This document shows positions 1-6,781 of a DNA stretch of 18,266 nt, piece after piece. Positions within the stretch are counted from its first letter, which is position 1; every line of letters starts with the position of its first letter. The DNA is taken from contig JAQTMA010000067.1 in assembly GCA_028714615.1 (NCBI GenBank), positions 1 through 18,266 on the forward strand, in the 5' to 3' direction. The notes below the pieces were generated by a model. It made no database searches. It worked only from the letters and a program-made list of their open reading frames with translations, and had not been told where the DNA came from. This stretch comes from Anaerolineaceae bacterium. GTDB lineage: Bacteria > Chloroflexota > Anaerolineae > Anaerolineales > Anaerolineaceae. Made by a program: the position numbers and the translations under genes.

Positions 1-1
1 G

Positions 2-844
2 CTGCAGATGACGAAGGTGAATCCAACCCGAGTTTTAGAACGACTGCATGCTTTCGGACCGATTGAAAATTTCATCTGGCCGGACGAAAACCAATTAGCT
101 CTTCAATATGAGGAAAGGATATCCGGCGCAGCGGATATATGGCCTCTCATCGAACAATTCCGGGAAGTCGTACGCCGCTGGCAACAAGCCACCCTGCTTC
201 CAGCCGGCCAGCTCGTATTGACTATCGCGCAAGATATTCACTTCCAACCGCAAGATCTGGCGCTGGATTATAAGCTGGCGGTGCTGCTCGATGGAGCTGC
301 TAACCAGCATGCGGATTGGCGCCTGCCTGACCTGGCGCTAGAACTGGATCGGGTGGTGAAGAACGAGTACAAACTGGTCGGTTTCAGCGACGAAGACCTG
401 GGATTTAATCCCGATCTCCATAAGGGTAAGGTGGTCGTTGCCACTGTGCACAAAGCCAAGGGTCTGGAATGGGACCGGGTCGATCTGACATCGGTGAATA
501 ATTATGATTTCCCATCGTTGCAAGAAACAGATGTCTACCAATCCGAAAAATGGTTTATAAAAGGGCGACGCAATCTGGAAGCGGAAGGGATATTCCAATT
601 GGAGGCGGTCATCAAGGGTGACCCCCAGGGCTGGAACCTGGAACCCGAGGAGATCAAACGGATAGCCCGGGTTGGATACGCAGCCGAACGCTTACGCCTG
701 TTATATGTAGCCATTACCCGCGCCAAACAGGAGTTGCACGTCACCTGGAACACCGGACGAAAGGGAGAACTGCATGAAGCGGTTCCCCTCTCGGAACTTA
801 TTGGGTGGTGGGAAAAGGAGCGAAGTAATGCTGCTGCCGCATGA
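2..844 (+). CDS. UvrD/Rep-family superfamily 1 DNA helicase, C-terminal fragment (5' end outside window)
   Basis: This is the C-terminal part of an ATP-dependent DNA helicase of the UvrD/Rep/PcrA (SF1A) family, which unwinds DNA using ATP. The frame is open to the left edge, so the gene starts upstream; Walker A, Walker B and motifs III-IV are not in the window. Numbering from the Met at position 8, residues 142-158 carry motif V (VATVHKAKGLEWDRV), and residues 227-241 carry motif VI (RLRLLYVAITRAKQ), whose arginine contacts ATP in this family. The segment between them (about 170-226) is the usual variable insert of domain 2B/2A. There is no C-terminal nuclease domain as in AddA or RecB: the frame ends about 35 residues after motif VI. 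The stop codon lies inside the next gene, a nuclease, with a 17-base overlap, so the two are probably translationally coupled and may act together on DNA ends. The family call is firm; the exact role is inferred. Confidence 0.9.
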   Translation: MQMTKVNPTRVLERLHAFGPIENFIWPDENQLALQYEERISGAADIWPLIEQFREVVRRWQQATLLPAGQLVLTIAQDIHFQPQDLALDYKLAVLLDGAANQHADWRLPDLALELDRVVKNEYKLVGFSDEDLGFNPDLHKGKVVVATVHKAKGLEWDRVDLTSVNNYDFPSLQETDVYQSEKWFIKGRRNLEAEGIFQLEAVIKGDPQGWNLEPEEIKRIARVGYAAERLRLLYVAITRAKQELHVTWNTGRKGELHEAVPLSELIGWWEKERSNAAAA

Positions 845-1658
845 TTTTGAGTTCAGCCAGAGCTGTCTGCAGGACTTCTTGGATTGTCCCCGCCGTTTCT
901 GGTTGCGATATATCGAGCAGCGCGCCTGGCCTGCCGAGCTAACCCAGCCGGCGATCGAACAGGAACAACATATGCAGGCCGGTCAGGCATTTCACAGCCT
1001 GGTGCAGCAGCATCTGGCCGGCATCTCACCTGAGAGGTTATCGAAGTATGTACGCGGTGAAGAGTTGCAGCGTTGGTGGGTCAACTACCTGAAGGCAATC
1101 CCGGGTGAGCTTCCTGGCGAACACTTCGTTGAGTTTTCTTTAGCTGCGCCACTGGGGAACTACCGGTTGGTTGCCAGGTACGATTTAATTGTCGTGAGCC
1201 CGGATCGGTACGCAACCATCCTGGATTGGAAGACCGGACGTCGAAAACCTCCCCGGGAGCGCCTCGCCCATCATACCCAAACCCGCGTATATCCCTACAT
1301 ACTGGCTCGAGCTGGAGCTCGCCTGGCGGGAGGGAATAGCATTCTCCCGGAACAGATCCACTTCGTGTATTGGTTTGCTGAAACACCAGAGGCGCCTGAA
1401 ACCTTTGAATACTCTATGGAACTCTACCGGAGAGATGAAACGTATCTGAACCGTACCATCCAGGAGATATCCGGTGCACTTGGTGTGGATGATTTCCCTG
1501 AAACTAAACGGGTAAAAGCATGCGAGCCATGTATCTACCGCTCATTTTGTGATCGCGGCGTAAGCGCTCCACCTGTCGATGAATTGGATGAAGATATCCT
1601 CGACGGGGATGAAGATATCAGTTTGAATTTTGACACATCCCCTGAATACGCCTTCTAG
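828..1658 (+). CDS. Stand-alone PD-(D/E)XK nuclease, probable Fe-S cluster (AddB/Cas4/RecB-like)
   Basis: A 276-residue nuclease of the PD-(D/E)XK superfamily (RecB/AddB/Cas4 branch), expected to cut DNA with a divalent metal. The start is ATG 828, preceded by GGAAAAGGAG at 811-820; a longer frame from 774 lacks this support and lies fully inside the helicase. Visible active-site elements are His56 (AFHSLV), Asp119 (RYDL), the Asp133-x-Lys135 pair in LDWKTG, and the downstream Gln151/Tyr155 (QTRVYPY) motif. Four cysteines fit a 4Fe-4S clamp: Cys20 in DCPRRFW (Cys13 is an alternative) and Cys232, Cys235 and Cys241 in a C-x2-C-x5-C pattern near the C terminus. That arrangement is known from AddB and Cas4. 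The last 25 residues are a strongly acidic tail. It overlaps the helicase upstream by 17 bases and probably RecJ downstream. No CRISPR array or cas1/cas2 is nearby, so repair or recombination is likelier than spacer acquisition. Confidence 0.85.
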   Translation: MLLPHDFEFSQSCLQDFLDCPRRFWLRYIEQRAWPAELTQPAIEQEQHMQAGQAFHSLVQQHLAGISPERLSKYVRGEELQRWWVNYLKAIPGELPGEHFVEFSLAAPLGNYRLVARYDLIVVSPDRYATILDWKTGRRKPPRERLAHHTQTRVYPYILARAGARLAGGNSILPEQIHFVYWFAETPEAPETFEYSMELYRRDETYLNRTIQEISGALGVDDFPETKRVKACEPCIYRSFCDRGVSAPPVDELDEDILDGDEDISLNFDTSPEYAF

Positions 1659-3984
1659 AGAATCGACCTTGCCTGCCTGGAGACTGCCAACAGAATCGCT
1701 CATTCCCCCCGAACTTAGTGCTGAGGTCGGGGGCCATCCCCTGGTGACAGCAACGCTGGCGCGGCGGGGAATCCTCACTCCTGCCGCCGCGCGTGCTTTT
1801 CTCGACCCGGGGGTATATATACCTGCCCCTTCCGCAGAGTTGCCCGGGATGGAACCAGCAGTTGAATACCTGGCCAGGGCTATCCATACCGGTAAGGTAG
1901 TATGCGTATGGGGTGATTTCGATGTGGATGGGCAAACCTCAACCACCGTGTTGGTGGCGACCCTGCGTGACCTGGGGGCTAATGTACGTTACCACATCCC
2001 CGTACGCGCCAGGGAGAGTCACGGAGTTGGGCTCGGGCAGCTTGAGAAAGTCCTTTCAGATGGGGCGAACCTCGTGCTCACCTGTGACACGGGCATCAGC
2101 GCTCACGATGCCGTCGATCTGATCCATGCACGGGGCGCCCAAATCATCATCACCGACCATCATACGCTGCCGGGAACCCTTCCGCCTGCCGAGGCGGTCA
2201 TTAACCCTCACTTGCTCCCAGAAGGTCATCCGTTAGGGAACCTCCCCGGTGTAGGTGTGGCTTATAAGCTGGCCGAAGCATTGTTCGCCCATTTCGGGCG
2301 AACAGGAGAGGCGGAGCAGTACCTTGACCTGGTTGCCCTGGGGATCGTGGCGGATCTGGCCGGGTTACGCGCTGATACGCGTTACCTGCTGCAGCGCGGT
2401 TTGATCCACTTGCGCAGCACACATCGTTTGGGCTTGCAAACGATGTTGGAGTATGCAGAAATTGCTCCCGGCTGCCTGACCGAAGAGCATATTGGTTTCA
2501 GCCTGGGTCCTCGCCTTAACGCGCTTGGGCGGCTGTCAGACGCCTACCCGGCCGTCGAGCTACTGACCACGACGGACCTTGCACGCGCTCGCATACTTGC
2601 TGGAGAGCTGGAAGGCTTGAACGCCCGTCGAAAGATGCTCACAGACCAGGTGTACCAGGCTGCTCAGGAAATGATCGCTCGAGATCCCTCTCTTGCCGAT
2701 CGTCCATCCCTGGTTTTAGCGCATCCTAACTGGCCGGCGGGTGTAATAGGCATTGTGGCTTCTCGCCTGGTCGAACGTTATCATAAACCGGTCGTATTGC
2801 TCTCCTCATCACCTGGTGAAGCGGCGCGTGGGTCTGCTCGTTCGGTGGCAGGATGCGATATCACTGCCGCAATCGCTTCACAACAACAGCTTTTGGTGGG
2901 CTTTGGTGGACATGCTATGGCAGCCGGCTTATCGATTGATCCTGAACGGATCCCGGAGTTCCAGCGGGGATTAAACCGGGCTGTGCACGACCAGTTGGGG
3001 GATGTTCAAGAAGAACCAAGCCTGGAGGTGGATGCCTGGCTGCCTCTCCAACAACTTAGCCTGGATCTGGTCGCTGACTTCGATCGCCTGGCGCCGTTTG
3101 GTATAGAGAATCCCGGGTTGGTCCTGGCTGCCCGAAATATGCGCATTCAATCCGTTTCACCGGTCGGGCGAGGCGGTGAACACTTACAGGTTACACTGCA
3201 AGACCCGGCAGGGCAATCCTTCAAAGCCATCTGGTGGCAGGGAGCCGGGTATGAACTGGTTGAAGGCCAGATCGACCTGGCCTATACGGTCCGCTCTGCC
3301 GATTTCCGCGGAACACGGACGCTTTCGATCGAATGGGTCGATTGCCGGCCGGCTGAAACCAGCAAGGTCTCGCTTCAGCTCTCCCGGCAAAAAATCCAGG
3401 TGCGTGACTGCCGAAATGAGCGTTATCCGCTGGTCCAACTGGAAGGTTTACGCAAAAAAGAGAAGCTCCAGGTCTGGCGAGAGGGATTGTCGCGAGAAGA
3501 TGTCGCCGGGGTAGGGCGCGATGAGCTACTCCCCAGCGAGGAGCTGGTTATCTGGACATCTCCGCCCGGACCAGACGAGCTAAGCACAGGCGTCCTGCGG
3601 GCTAATCCTCGGGTGATTTATCTGTTTAATTGTGATCCGGGCATGGATCAAGGTGAGGTCATGCTTCAACGCCTCTCCGGGATGGTGAAGTATGCATTGC
3701 GGGAACATGGAGGTTGGATTCATCTGGAACACCTGGCGGCTGCTGCTGGACAGAGGGTCGATTCAATCCGGGCTGGACTTGACTGGCTCACTGCCCGGGG
3801 AGACATCCAAATGGCCGAACAAGATGGATGCCAAATTCGGTTCGTCCGGGGAGGGATTTCTGACCGGGCGCAATGCTCTCAGGCAGAGCGCCGCCTCAAG
3901 GCCTTACTGAAAGAAACCCGTGCTTATCGAAATTACTACGCACGGGTTGATACGGATATTCTCTTCGAAACAGATCTGGCATAA
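1630..3984 (+). CDS. recJ: Single-stranded-DNA-specific 5'-3' exonuclease RecJ, long form
   Basis: RecJ is a DHH-family, metal-dependent exonuclease that degrades single-stranded DNA 5' to 3' in recombination and repair. All hallmarks are present: motif I GDFDVDG with Asp96/98/100, CDTG around Asp153, the DHH motif in ITDHH (Asp176-His177-His178), GPRLNALGR at 293-301, and a DHHA1 domain with WPAGVIGIVASR (368-379) and GGHAMAAG (426-433). An OB-like domain follows at about 460-560, then roughly 200 extra residues absent from the 577-residue E. coli enzyme. Long RecJ forms with extra C-terminal domains are known in Firmicutes and Deinococcus; the last 80 residues here look like a winged-helix segment, which is inference. 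The longest frame starts at TTG 1630 and overlaps the nuclease by 29 bases, but has no clear Shine-Dalgarno. TTG 1669 is an alternative that removes only 13 residues. It is probably the last gene of the helicase-nuclease operon. Confidence 0.95.
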   Translation: MTHPLNTPSRESTLPAWRLPTESLIPPELSAEVGGHPLVTATLARRGILTPAAARAFLDPGVYIPAPSAELPGMEPAVEYLARAIHTGKVVCVWGDFDVDGQTSTTVLVATLRDLGANVRYHIPVRARESHGVGLGQLEKVLSDGANLVLTCDTGISAHDAVDLIHARGAQIIITDHHTLPGTLPPAEAVINPHLLPEGHPLGNLPGVGVAYKLAEALFAHFGRTGEAEQYLDLVALGIVADLAGLRADTRYLLQRGLIHLRSTHRLGLQTMLEYAEIAPGCLTEEHIGFSLGPRLNALGRLSDAYPAVELLTTTDLARARILAGELEGLNARRKMLTDQVYQAAQEMIARDPSLADRPSLVLAHPNWPAGVIGIVASRLVERYHKPVVLLSSSPGEAARGSARSVAGCDITAAIASQQQLLVGFGGHAMAAGLSIDPERIPEFQRGLNRAVHDQLGDVQEEPSLEVDAWLPLQQLSLDLVADFDRLAPFGIENPGLVLAARNMRIQSVSPVGRGGEHLQVTLQDPAGQSFKAIWWQGAGYELVEGQIDLAYTVRSADFRGTRTLSIEWVDCRPAETSKVSLQLSRQKIQVRDCRNERYPLVQLEGLRKKEKLQVWREGLSREDVAGVGRDELLPSEELVIWTSPPGPDELSTGVLRANPRVIYLFNCDPGMDQGEVMLQRLSGMVKYALREHGGWIHLEHLAAAAGQRVDSIRAGLDWLTARGDIQMAEQDGCQIRFVRGGISDRAQCSQAERRLKALLKETRAYRNYYARVDTDILFETDLA

Positions 3985-3994
3985 AACAGAATAT

Positions 3995-4003
3995 TGATAT
4001 AAT
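3995..4003 (+). promoter_or_regulatory. Candidate extended -10 promoter for the CBS-ACT gene
   Basis: TGATATAAT is a perfect extended -10 element (TGnTATAAT), 11 bases after the recJ stop and 86 bases before the chosen start of the CBS-ACT gene. No convincing -35 hexamer is seen at the usual spacing, which extended -10 promoters can tolerate. Just downstream is a 9-base direct repeat, TCTTGTTAT at 4003-4011 and 4019-4027 (16 bases start to start), which could be a binding site in the early transcribed region. Prediction from sequence only. Confidence 0.45.
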
Positions 4004-4089
4004 CTTGTTATTGGATTCTCTTGTTATCGAGAGACGGCTTATCCGCCAGACATAAGTTCCAATCAGGGACAGGAAAAGGAGCTAATACC

Positions 4090-4743
4090 ATGTTTGTTGG
4101 CGAGCGCATGACCCATCCAGTGATTTCGGTCCACCCCGAATTACCCATCCAGGAAGCGCTGAATATGATGCGCCTCGAGCATGTGCGGCGATTGATCGTC
4201 GTCGGCACCCGGGGAGAACTGCTTGGCATCGTCACCAAGAATGATCTATTAAATGCTTCACCTTCGGAGGTGAGCAGCCTGAGCGTTTGGGAAATGAACT
4301 ATTTGCTGAGCAAAATTACAGTCGAACGGGTTATGGTGCGCAACGTGATCACCATTTCCGAAAATACTCCATTAGAAGAAGCTGCCCGTATCATGGCGGA
4401 TAACAAAATCGGCAGTCTACCTGTCGTGAAGAACGGCCAGGTCGTTGGCATGATCACCGAGACTGACCTATTCAAGGTCTTTCTCGAAATGTTGGGAGCG
4501 CGGGAATCCGGCGTGCGCCTGACGGTGCTCTTGAAAGATGTTCCTGGTCAACTGAATGCGCTAACCTCAGCCATCACCTCTATGGGTGGGAACATCATTG
4601 CCCTCGGGACATTCCTGGGCGAATCCACCGAAAACCGGATCGTTACTATGAAGGTTTCCGGGGTTAGCCTGGAAAAGCTGCGGGAAACATTAACTTCGCT
4701 GGTTCAGCGAATTACCGACATTCGTGAGACGGTGGCGGCCTAA
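4090..4743 (+). CDS. CBS-CBS-ACT domain regulatory protein (AcuB-like)
   Basis: A soluble 217-residue protein made of two CBS motifs (about residues 5-58 and 77-132, forming one Bateman module) and a C-terminal ACT domain (about 141-215, with LKDVPGQLNALTSAITSMGG). Bateman modules bind adenosine nucleotides such as AMP, ATP or SAM, and ACT domains usually bind amino acids. The same architecture occurs in AcuB-like proteins of acetoin/acetate metabolism, but nothing here ties it to that pathway. The start is ATG 4090, preceded by an AAAAGGA Shine-Dalgarno at 4074-4080; a longer frame from 4021 adds 23 residues with no domain homology and no ribosome-binding site. The gene has its own candidate promoter and is closed by a terminator, so it appears to be a single-gene unit. 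Its ligand and target are unknown. Confidence 0.9.
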   Translation: MFVGERMTHPVISVHPELPIQEALNMMRLEHVRRLIVVGTRGELLGIVTKNDLLNASPSEVSSLSVWEMNYLLSKITVERVMVRNVITISENTPLEEAARIMADNKIGSLPVVKNGQVVGMITETDLFKVFLEMLGARESGVRLTVLLKDVPGQLNALTSAITSMGGNIIALGTFLGESTENRIVTMKVSGVSLEKLRETLTSLVQRITDIRETVAA

Positions 4744-4768
4744 ACCCCCTTCCAGGTGAAATGCCAAT

Positions 4769-4799
4769 AAAAATGACGGGCGCCTTGCTCGCCATTTTT
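4769..4799 (+). terminator. Rho-independent terminator, possibly bidirectional
   Basis: A 14-base-pair stem (one A-C mismatch and two G-T wobbles) with a 3-base loop begins AAAAATGACGGGCG and closes with TGCTCGCCATTTTT. The A-tract on the left and T-tract on the right make it work on either strand. It starts 26 bases after the stop of the CBS-ACT gene and separates that gene from the promoter of the next one. Confidence 0.8.
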
Positions 4800-4864
4800 G
4801 ATTCCTGGGATTATCTCGTTTTCAGGATCACTCGATTTTCAAATGAAAATCATCTACTTCGTTC

Positions 4865-4893
4865 TGGACAAATAAGACCAAATAAGCAATAAT
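4865..4893 (+). promoter_or_regulatory. Candidate sigma70-type promoter for the PP2C-like gene
   Basis: TGGACA at 4865-4870 (5 of 6 to the -35 consensus) is followed after exactly 17 bases by AATAAT at 4888-4893 (5 of 6 to the -10 consensus). Transcription would begin near 4899-4901, right at the base of the foldable leader that follows, so promoter and leader positions agree. The spacer holds a tandem AAATAAG repeat (4870-4876, 4880-4886). Confidence 0.5.
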
Positions 4894-4896
4894 AGC

Positions 4897-4985
4897 GTGA
4901 TGCTTGGGTAAACCCATGGGGGACCTAATCAAGCCTATTTATCACACCCAGGGGATCATGGGATGCGATAGATACTCCGGAGTAT
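4897..4985 (+). promoter_or_regulatory. Structured 5' leader with Shine-Dalgarno inside a perfect palindrome
   Basis: A composite stem can form from GTGAT+GCTTG (4897-4906) with CAAGC (4930-4934) and ATCAC (4941-4945), continued by GGT/ACC (4907-4909 with 4923-4925). Inside it TGGG-TAAA-CCCA (4905-4916) is a competing hairpin, and CCCATG (4913-4918) can instead pair with CATGGG (4957-4962). The leader ends in ATACTCCGGAGTAT (4972-4985), a perfect 14-base palindrome that contains the GGAG ribosome-binding site 9 bases before ATG 4992. ATGCGAT occurs on both sides of the palindrome (4963-4969, 4984-4990). This suggests either RNA-level control of translation start or a dimeric repressor site. 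I could not match it to a known riboswitch class. Confidence 0.4.
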
Positions 4986-4991
4986 GCGATT

Positions 4992-6680
4992 ATGGTTGAT
5001 CAAGTCATTTATCAGTCTGATTTTGGTAAAGTTTTCGCTGCCAAAGCAGAAGAAACCTATCTTCCCGCCCAGGGAAACAAGAGACGTGAATCATCGGATG
5101 TGCAGGTTATGCACACATCCGGAGGATTAGAATTTCTACTAGGAGCTATCATCGGTAGTCTGCTAGGTCAGGAATGGGATGATGCCAGGCTGAATACGTT
5201 CAAGAGATCGTTGTTTGACGCCCTACAGCAGTCCAGTCAACAGGATATCCCCCTATTAATGCAAGAAGCTTTTCAGTCAGCTAGTCAATCCCTGCGCGCC
5301 CATCCCGATAGCGATGGATCTGGATTATCAGCAATCCTGGCGGTGATCCATGAACACCGTCTCTACGTTGGTCAGGTAGGCGCCAGCCGTGCCTACTTGA
5401 TTCGCGGAAACCGCTTGCTCCTCTTGACGATTGATCAAACGCTCACGGGCGAGGCGGTGTTTGTGGGGGATACTTTTCCGGTTGAGGTTTCGGAGCGCGC
5501 AAAAAAGAACCGCCTATTCCGGTTGATTGGCAAAGAGTGGGCGATCCACGTGGAGACTGCCATCCACCTTCCGGATGGAAAAGACCATTACTCGCTTGAA
5601 CTTCAACCCGGGGATGGGATCATCCTCTGTCAGGATGGACTGGTTGACAACATATTATTGCGAGGCCCGAACCAGCATCTCCGCGAAGATTTCATTACGC
5701 TGTACAACGATCATGCTCCTTCGGTGATCGCCGATCGCATGATTCAGGCTGCCAGTTCTTCGGCTGGTGGGAAGACGCGCTCGATCGTGGTTGTGAAAAT
5801 GGACGAAAAGGCGATTCCGGCAGCGTCAGTCTCATTTTCCCGAGGTTGCATTGGCCAGATCGGCCTGATTGCCTTGATCTTGACTGTTTCGATTGCGTTT
5901 GGCCTGGGCGCAGCATTTGGTATCCCTGCTGTGATGAATCCAAAGGCCATTCCGAACACGGGGGTGACTGCACCGGTTCCATCTGGCATGATATCGATCC
6001 TGATGGTGGATGGTTTAGCCCAGGCGACGGTACCTGGACAGCCCTCGTTCAACCTGGTCGCAGGCGCCGTGGTAGATGCAAAGCCGGGTACCCTATTTGA
6101 AACCACCCGTGGAACCATGAAGTTTGCGATGGTTGATGGCACCAACGTCTATACCGACGACAATACTTCTGCGGTAATGGATAGACTCGCGGACCCGAAG
6201 GTGAATTTCATGGAAACGTTGGTTACGTTACAAAAAGGTGGATTAATTGTTGATTCAACCCATGCCAATGATACCCAAGTGGATGTCGTCGGTGGTAGTT
6301 CTGGGAATGCAATTGCCACAGGAAGTTTCTTTGGGGTGGTCTATTACCCGGAGGGTAACCGCTTGACCGTAGATTGCCTTGAAGGTCCTTGCCGTATCTC
6401 GGGGGCAAATGCGAGCAGAGATTTGCAAACAGGCCAGGCCGCCTCGGTGATGAATGGAGTAGTCGGGGTTGCCAATCCGGCCGATTGGGAGCGCTGGGCA
6501 AGTTTGTGTGATGCAGATTGCCCGATTCAATCTCCAAACGCACTCCCTACCCCGACGGTTGCGCCGACTCCTCAATTCGCCCCTTACTTAAGCGACAATC
6601 CTGGTCAACCCCAAAGTTCTACGAGCGCGTTCAGCTTTACTGGTGCGGTATCTATACAACCGCGTCAACGACCGTGGTAA
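4992..6680 (+). CDS. PP2C-like (degenerate) cytoplasmic domain, one membrane helix, extracytoplasmic FecR-like domain
   Basis: A 562-residue fusion. Residues about 5-270 have the PPM/PP2C phosphatase fold outline: GSGLSAILAVIHEHRLYVGQVGASRAYLIR (109-138), a later RLFRLIGK, and LQPGDGIILCQDGL (204-217). Key metal ligands are altered: the first Asp motif is not found, DGxGG reads HTSGG (41-45), GDSR reads GASR (130-133), and the final DN reads KT (261-262). Only the Asp215-Gly pair of SDGL is kept, so phosphatase activity is doubtful. One hydrophobic helix (about 287-313) follows. Residues about 355-490 resemble a FecR-type beta domain (DAKPGTLFETT, then GSFFGVVYYPEG and LQTGQAASV), then a Pro/Thr/Ser-rich tail. 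The inferred topology is inside-out, with a pseudo-phosphatase inside and a sensor outside. GGAG at 4979-4982 supports the start. The gene stands alone; its partners are unknown. Confidence 0.75.
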   Translation: MVDQVIYQSDFGKVFAAKAEETYLPAQGNKRRESSDVQVMHTSGGLEFLLGAIIGSLLGQEWDDARLNTFKRSLFDALQQSSQQDIPLLMQEAFQSASQSLRAHPDSDGSGLSAILAVIHEHRLYVGQVGASRAYLIRGNRLLLLTIDQTLTGEAVFVGDTFPVEVSERAKKNRLFRLIGKEWAIHVETAIHLPDGKDHYSLELQPGDGIILCQDGLVDNILLRGPNQHLREDFITLYNDHAPSVIADRMIQAASSSAGGKTRSIVVVKMDEKAIPAASVSFSRGCIGQIGLIALILTVSIAFGLGAAFGIPAVMNPKAIPNTGVTAPVPSGMISILMVDGLAQATVPGQPSFNLVAGAVVDAKPGTLFETTRGTMKFAMVDGTNVYTDDNTSAVMDRLADPKVNFMETLVTLQKGGLIVDSTHANDTQVDVVGGSSGNAIATGSFFGVVYYPEGNRLTVDCLEGPCRISGANASRDLQTGQAASVMNGVVGVANPADWERWASLCDADCPIQSPNALPTPTVAPTPQFAPYLSDNPGQPQSSTSAFSFTGAVSIQPRQRPW

Positions 6681-6732
6681 ATGGCATAGGAACAGAACTG
6701 GGTATTTGCTATGGGCATGAAAATAGGTAAGG

Positions 6733-6748
6733 TCCCAGCAATGGGACA
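6733..6748 (+). promoter_or_regulatory. Perfect 6-bp hairpin with GCAA (GNRA) tetraloop in the GT2 leader
   Basis: GTCCCA-GCAA-TGGGAC forms a perfect six-pair stem closed by a GNRA-type tetraloop, 33 bases before the GTG start of the GT2 gene. No T-tract follows, so it is not an intrinsic terminator. It may be a leader or mRNA 5' stability element. No good -35/-10 pair was found in the 101-base gap (6681-6781), so where transcription of the glycan genes starts is unclear. Confidence 0.35.
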
Positions 6749-6781
6749 GAGCGCCAACCACAAAAAAGAGGGAGGAAAAGA

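Noticed and set aside
774..827. Upstream extension of the nuclease gene from ATG 774
   Set aside because: It lies fully inside the helicase frame, lacks a ribosome-binding site and adds 18 residues with no homology; ATG 828 has a strong site.
828..1658. The Fe-S nuclease as a CRISPR Cas4 protein
   Set aside because: No repeats, cas1 or cas2 in the window; its neighbours are a UvrD-type helicase and RecJ, which point to repair.
4897..4985. Possible cyclic-di-GMP (GEMM-I) riboswitch, from GGGTAAACC, GGGGACC and CAAGCC
   Set aside because: The pieces loosely echo the GEMM-I core, but the conserved GCAAAGCC junction and the second paired arm are missing and the spacing is wrong.
4897..4985. Possible c-di-AMP (ydaO-type) riboswitch
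   Set aside because: The GGGGACC-like stretch is present, but the long conserved 3' part around CAGCTAACC is absent.
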